Origin: Pseudomonas azerbaijanoccidentalis
GTDB lineage: Bacteria; Pseudomonadota; Gammaproteobacteria; Pseudomonadales; Pseudomonadaceae
NCBI RefSeq assembly: GCF_019145495.1
Contig: NZ_JAHSTU010000001.1
Coordinates: forward strand, 620,001 to 684,000
DNA: 64,000 bases
Direction: 5' to 3'
In this document: positions 63,919 to 64,000 of the stretch, piece by piece
Position numbering within the stretch: position 1 is the stretch's first letter
How the letters are laid out: every line of letters starts with the position of its first letter
The notes under the pieces: generated by a model
The model's input: only the letters and a program-made list of their open reading frames with translations
What the model was told of the DNA's origin: nothing
The model's database searches: none
Made by a program: the position numbers and the translations under genes

Positions 63919-64000
63919 GGGTTGCCTCTGGACGCTCGCGTGTAAGGACTTCGATAGCACGCTACGCCCCGGGTTCGGATTTGTTAATCAAAACCTCCAC

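Overview
The window looks like chromosomal DNA from the Pseudomonas fluorescens group. It is GC-rich and carries an intact mexS-mexT-mexEF-oprN locus, the mannitol operon mtlEFGKDYZ with its regulator, Pseudomonas-restricted small families (DUF1652, DUF2790), and many copies of REP-type palindromes. I saw no tRNA, rRNA, CRISPR array, insertion sequence or prophage.

Layout. 1-7.6 kb: a UvrD-like helicase cut by the window edge, a pirin, phosphoglucomutase, and a MocR-type regulator overlapping an unrecognised 492-codon gene. 8.0-16.5 kb: mexS and mexT, divergent, then mexE-mexF-oprN; two sites fit the published MexT box. 16.7-20 kb: an AaeA/DUF1656/FUSC efflux operon. 20.1-24.4 kb: a large toxin-like protein (toxin 1) ending in a cholera/pertussis-like ADP-ribosyltransferase fold. 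24.5-36.2 kb: a signalling block with a TPR protein, a KaiC-like ATPase, three histidine kinases (all with receiver domains), CheR, a receiver-less CheB and two single-domain response regulators. 36.4-43.6 kb: a 2403-residue relative of toxin 1 (toxin 2) ending in a Cys-His-Asp papain-like or deamidase-like domain. 43.7-46.0 kb: a glycosyltransferase and a PI-PLC-like protein. 46.1-55.8 kb: mtlR and mtlEFGKDYZ. 55.8-64 kb: small DUF proteins, a short threonine dehydratase behind a leader-peptide attenuator, a CorA relative, a divergent RimK-like / GNAT-C39 pair, a PQQ-type sugar dehydrogenase and a Pro/Asn-rich exported protein.

How the genes work together. MexS and MexT control the efflux pump. 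MtlR drives uptake of polyols by MtlEFGK, oxidation by MtlD, and phosphorylation by MtlY and MtlZ. The most unusual content is the pair of giant proteins. They share an N-terminal region, both carry furin-type cleavage motifs (RPKR|S in toxin 1; RVKR|E and RNRR|S in toxin 2) after a hydrophobic segment, and they end in different effector domains. Neither has a neighbouring immunity-like gene. They are therefore best read as secreted factors acting on eukaryotic hosts. Parts of both genes are clearly more A+T-rich than their neighbours, which suggests acquisition by transfer.
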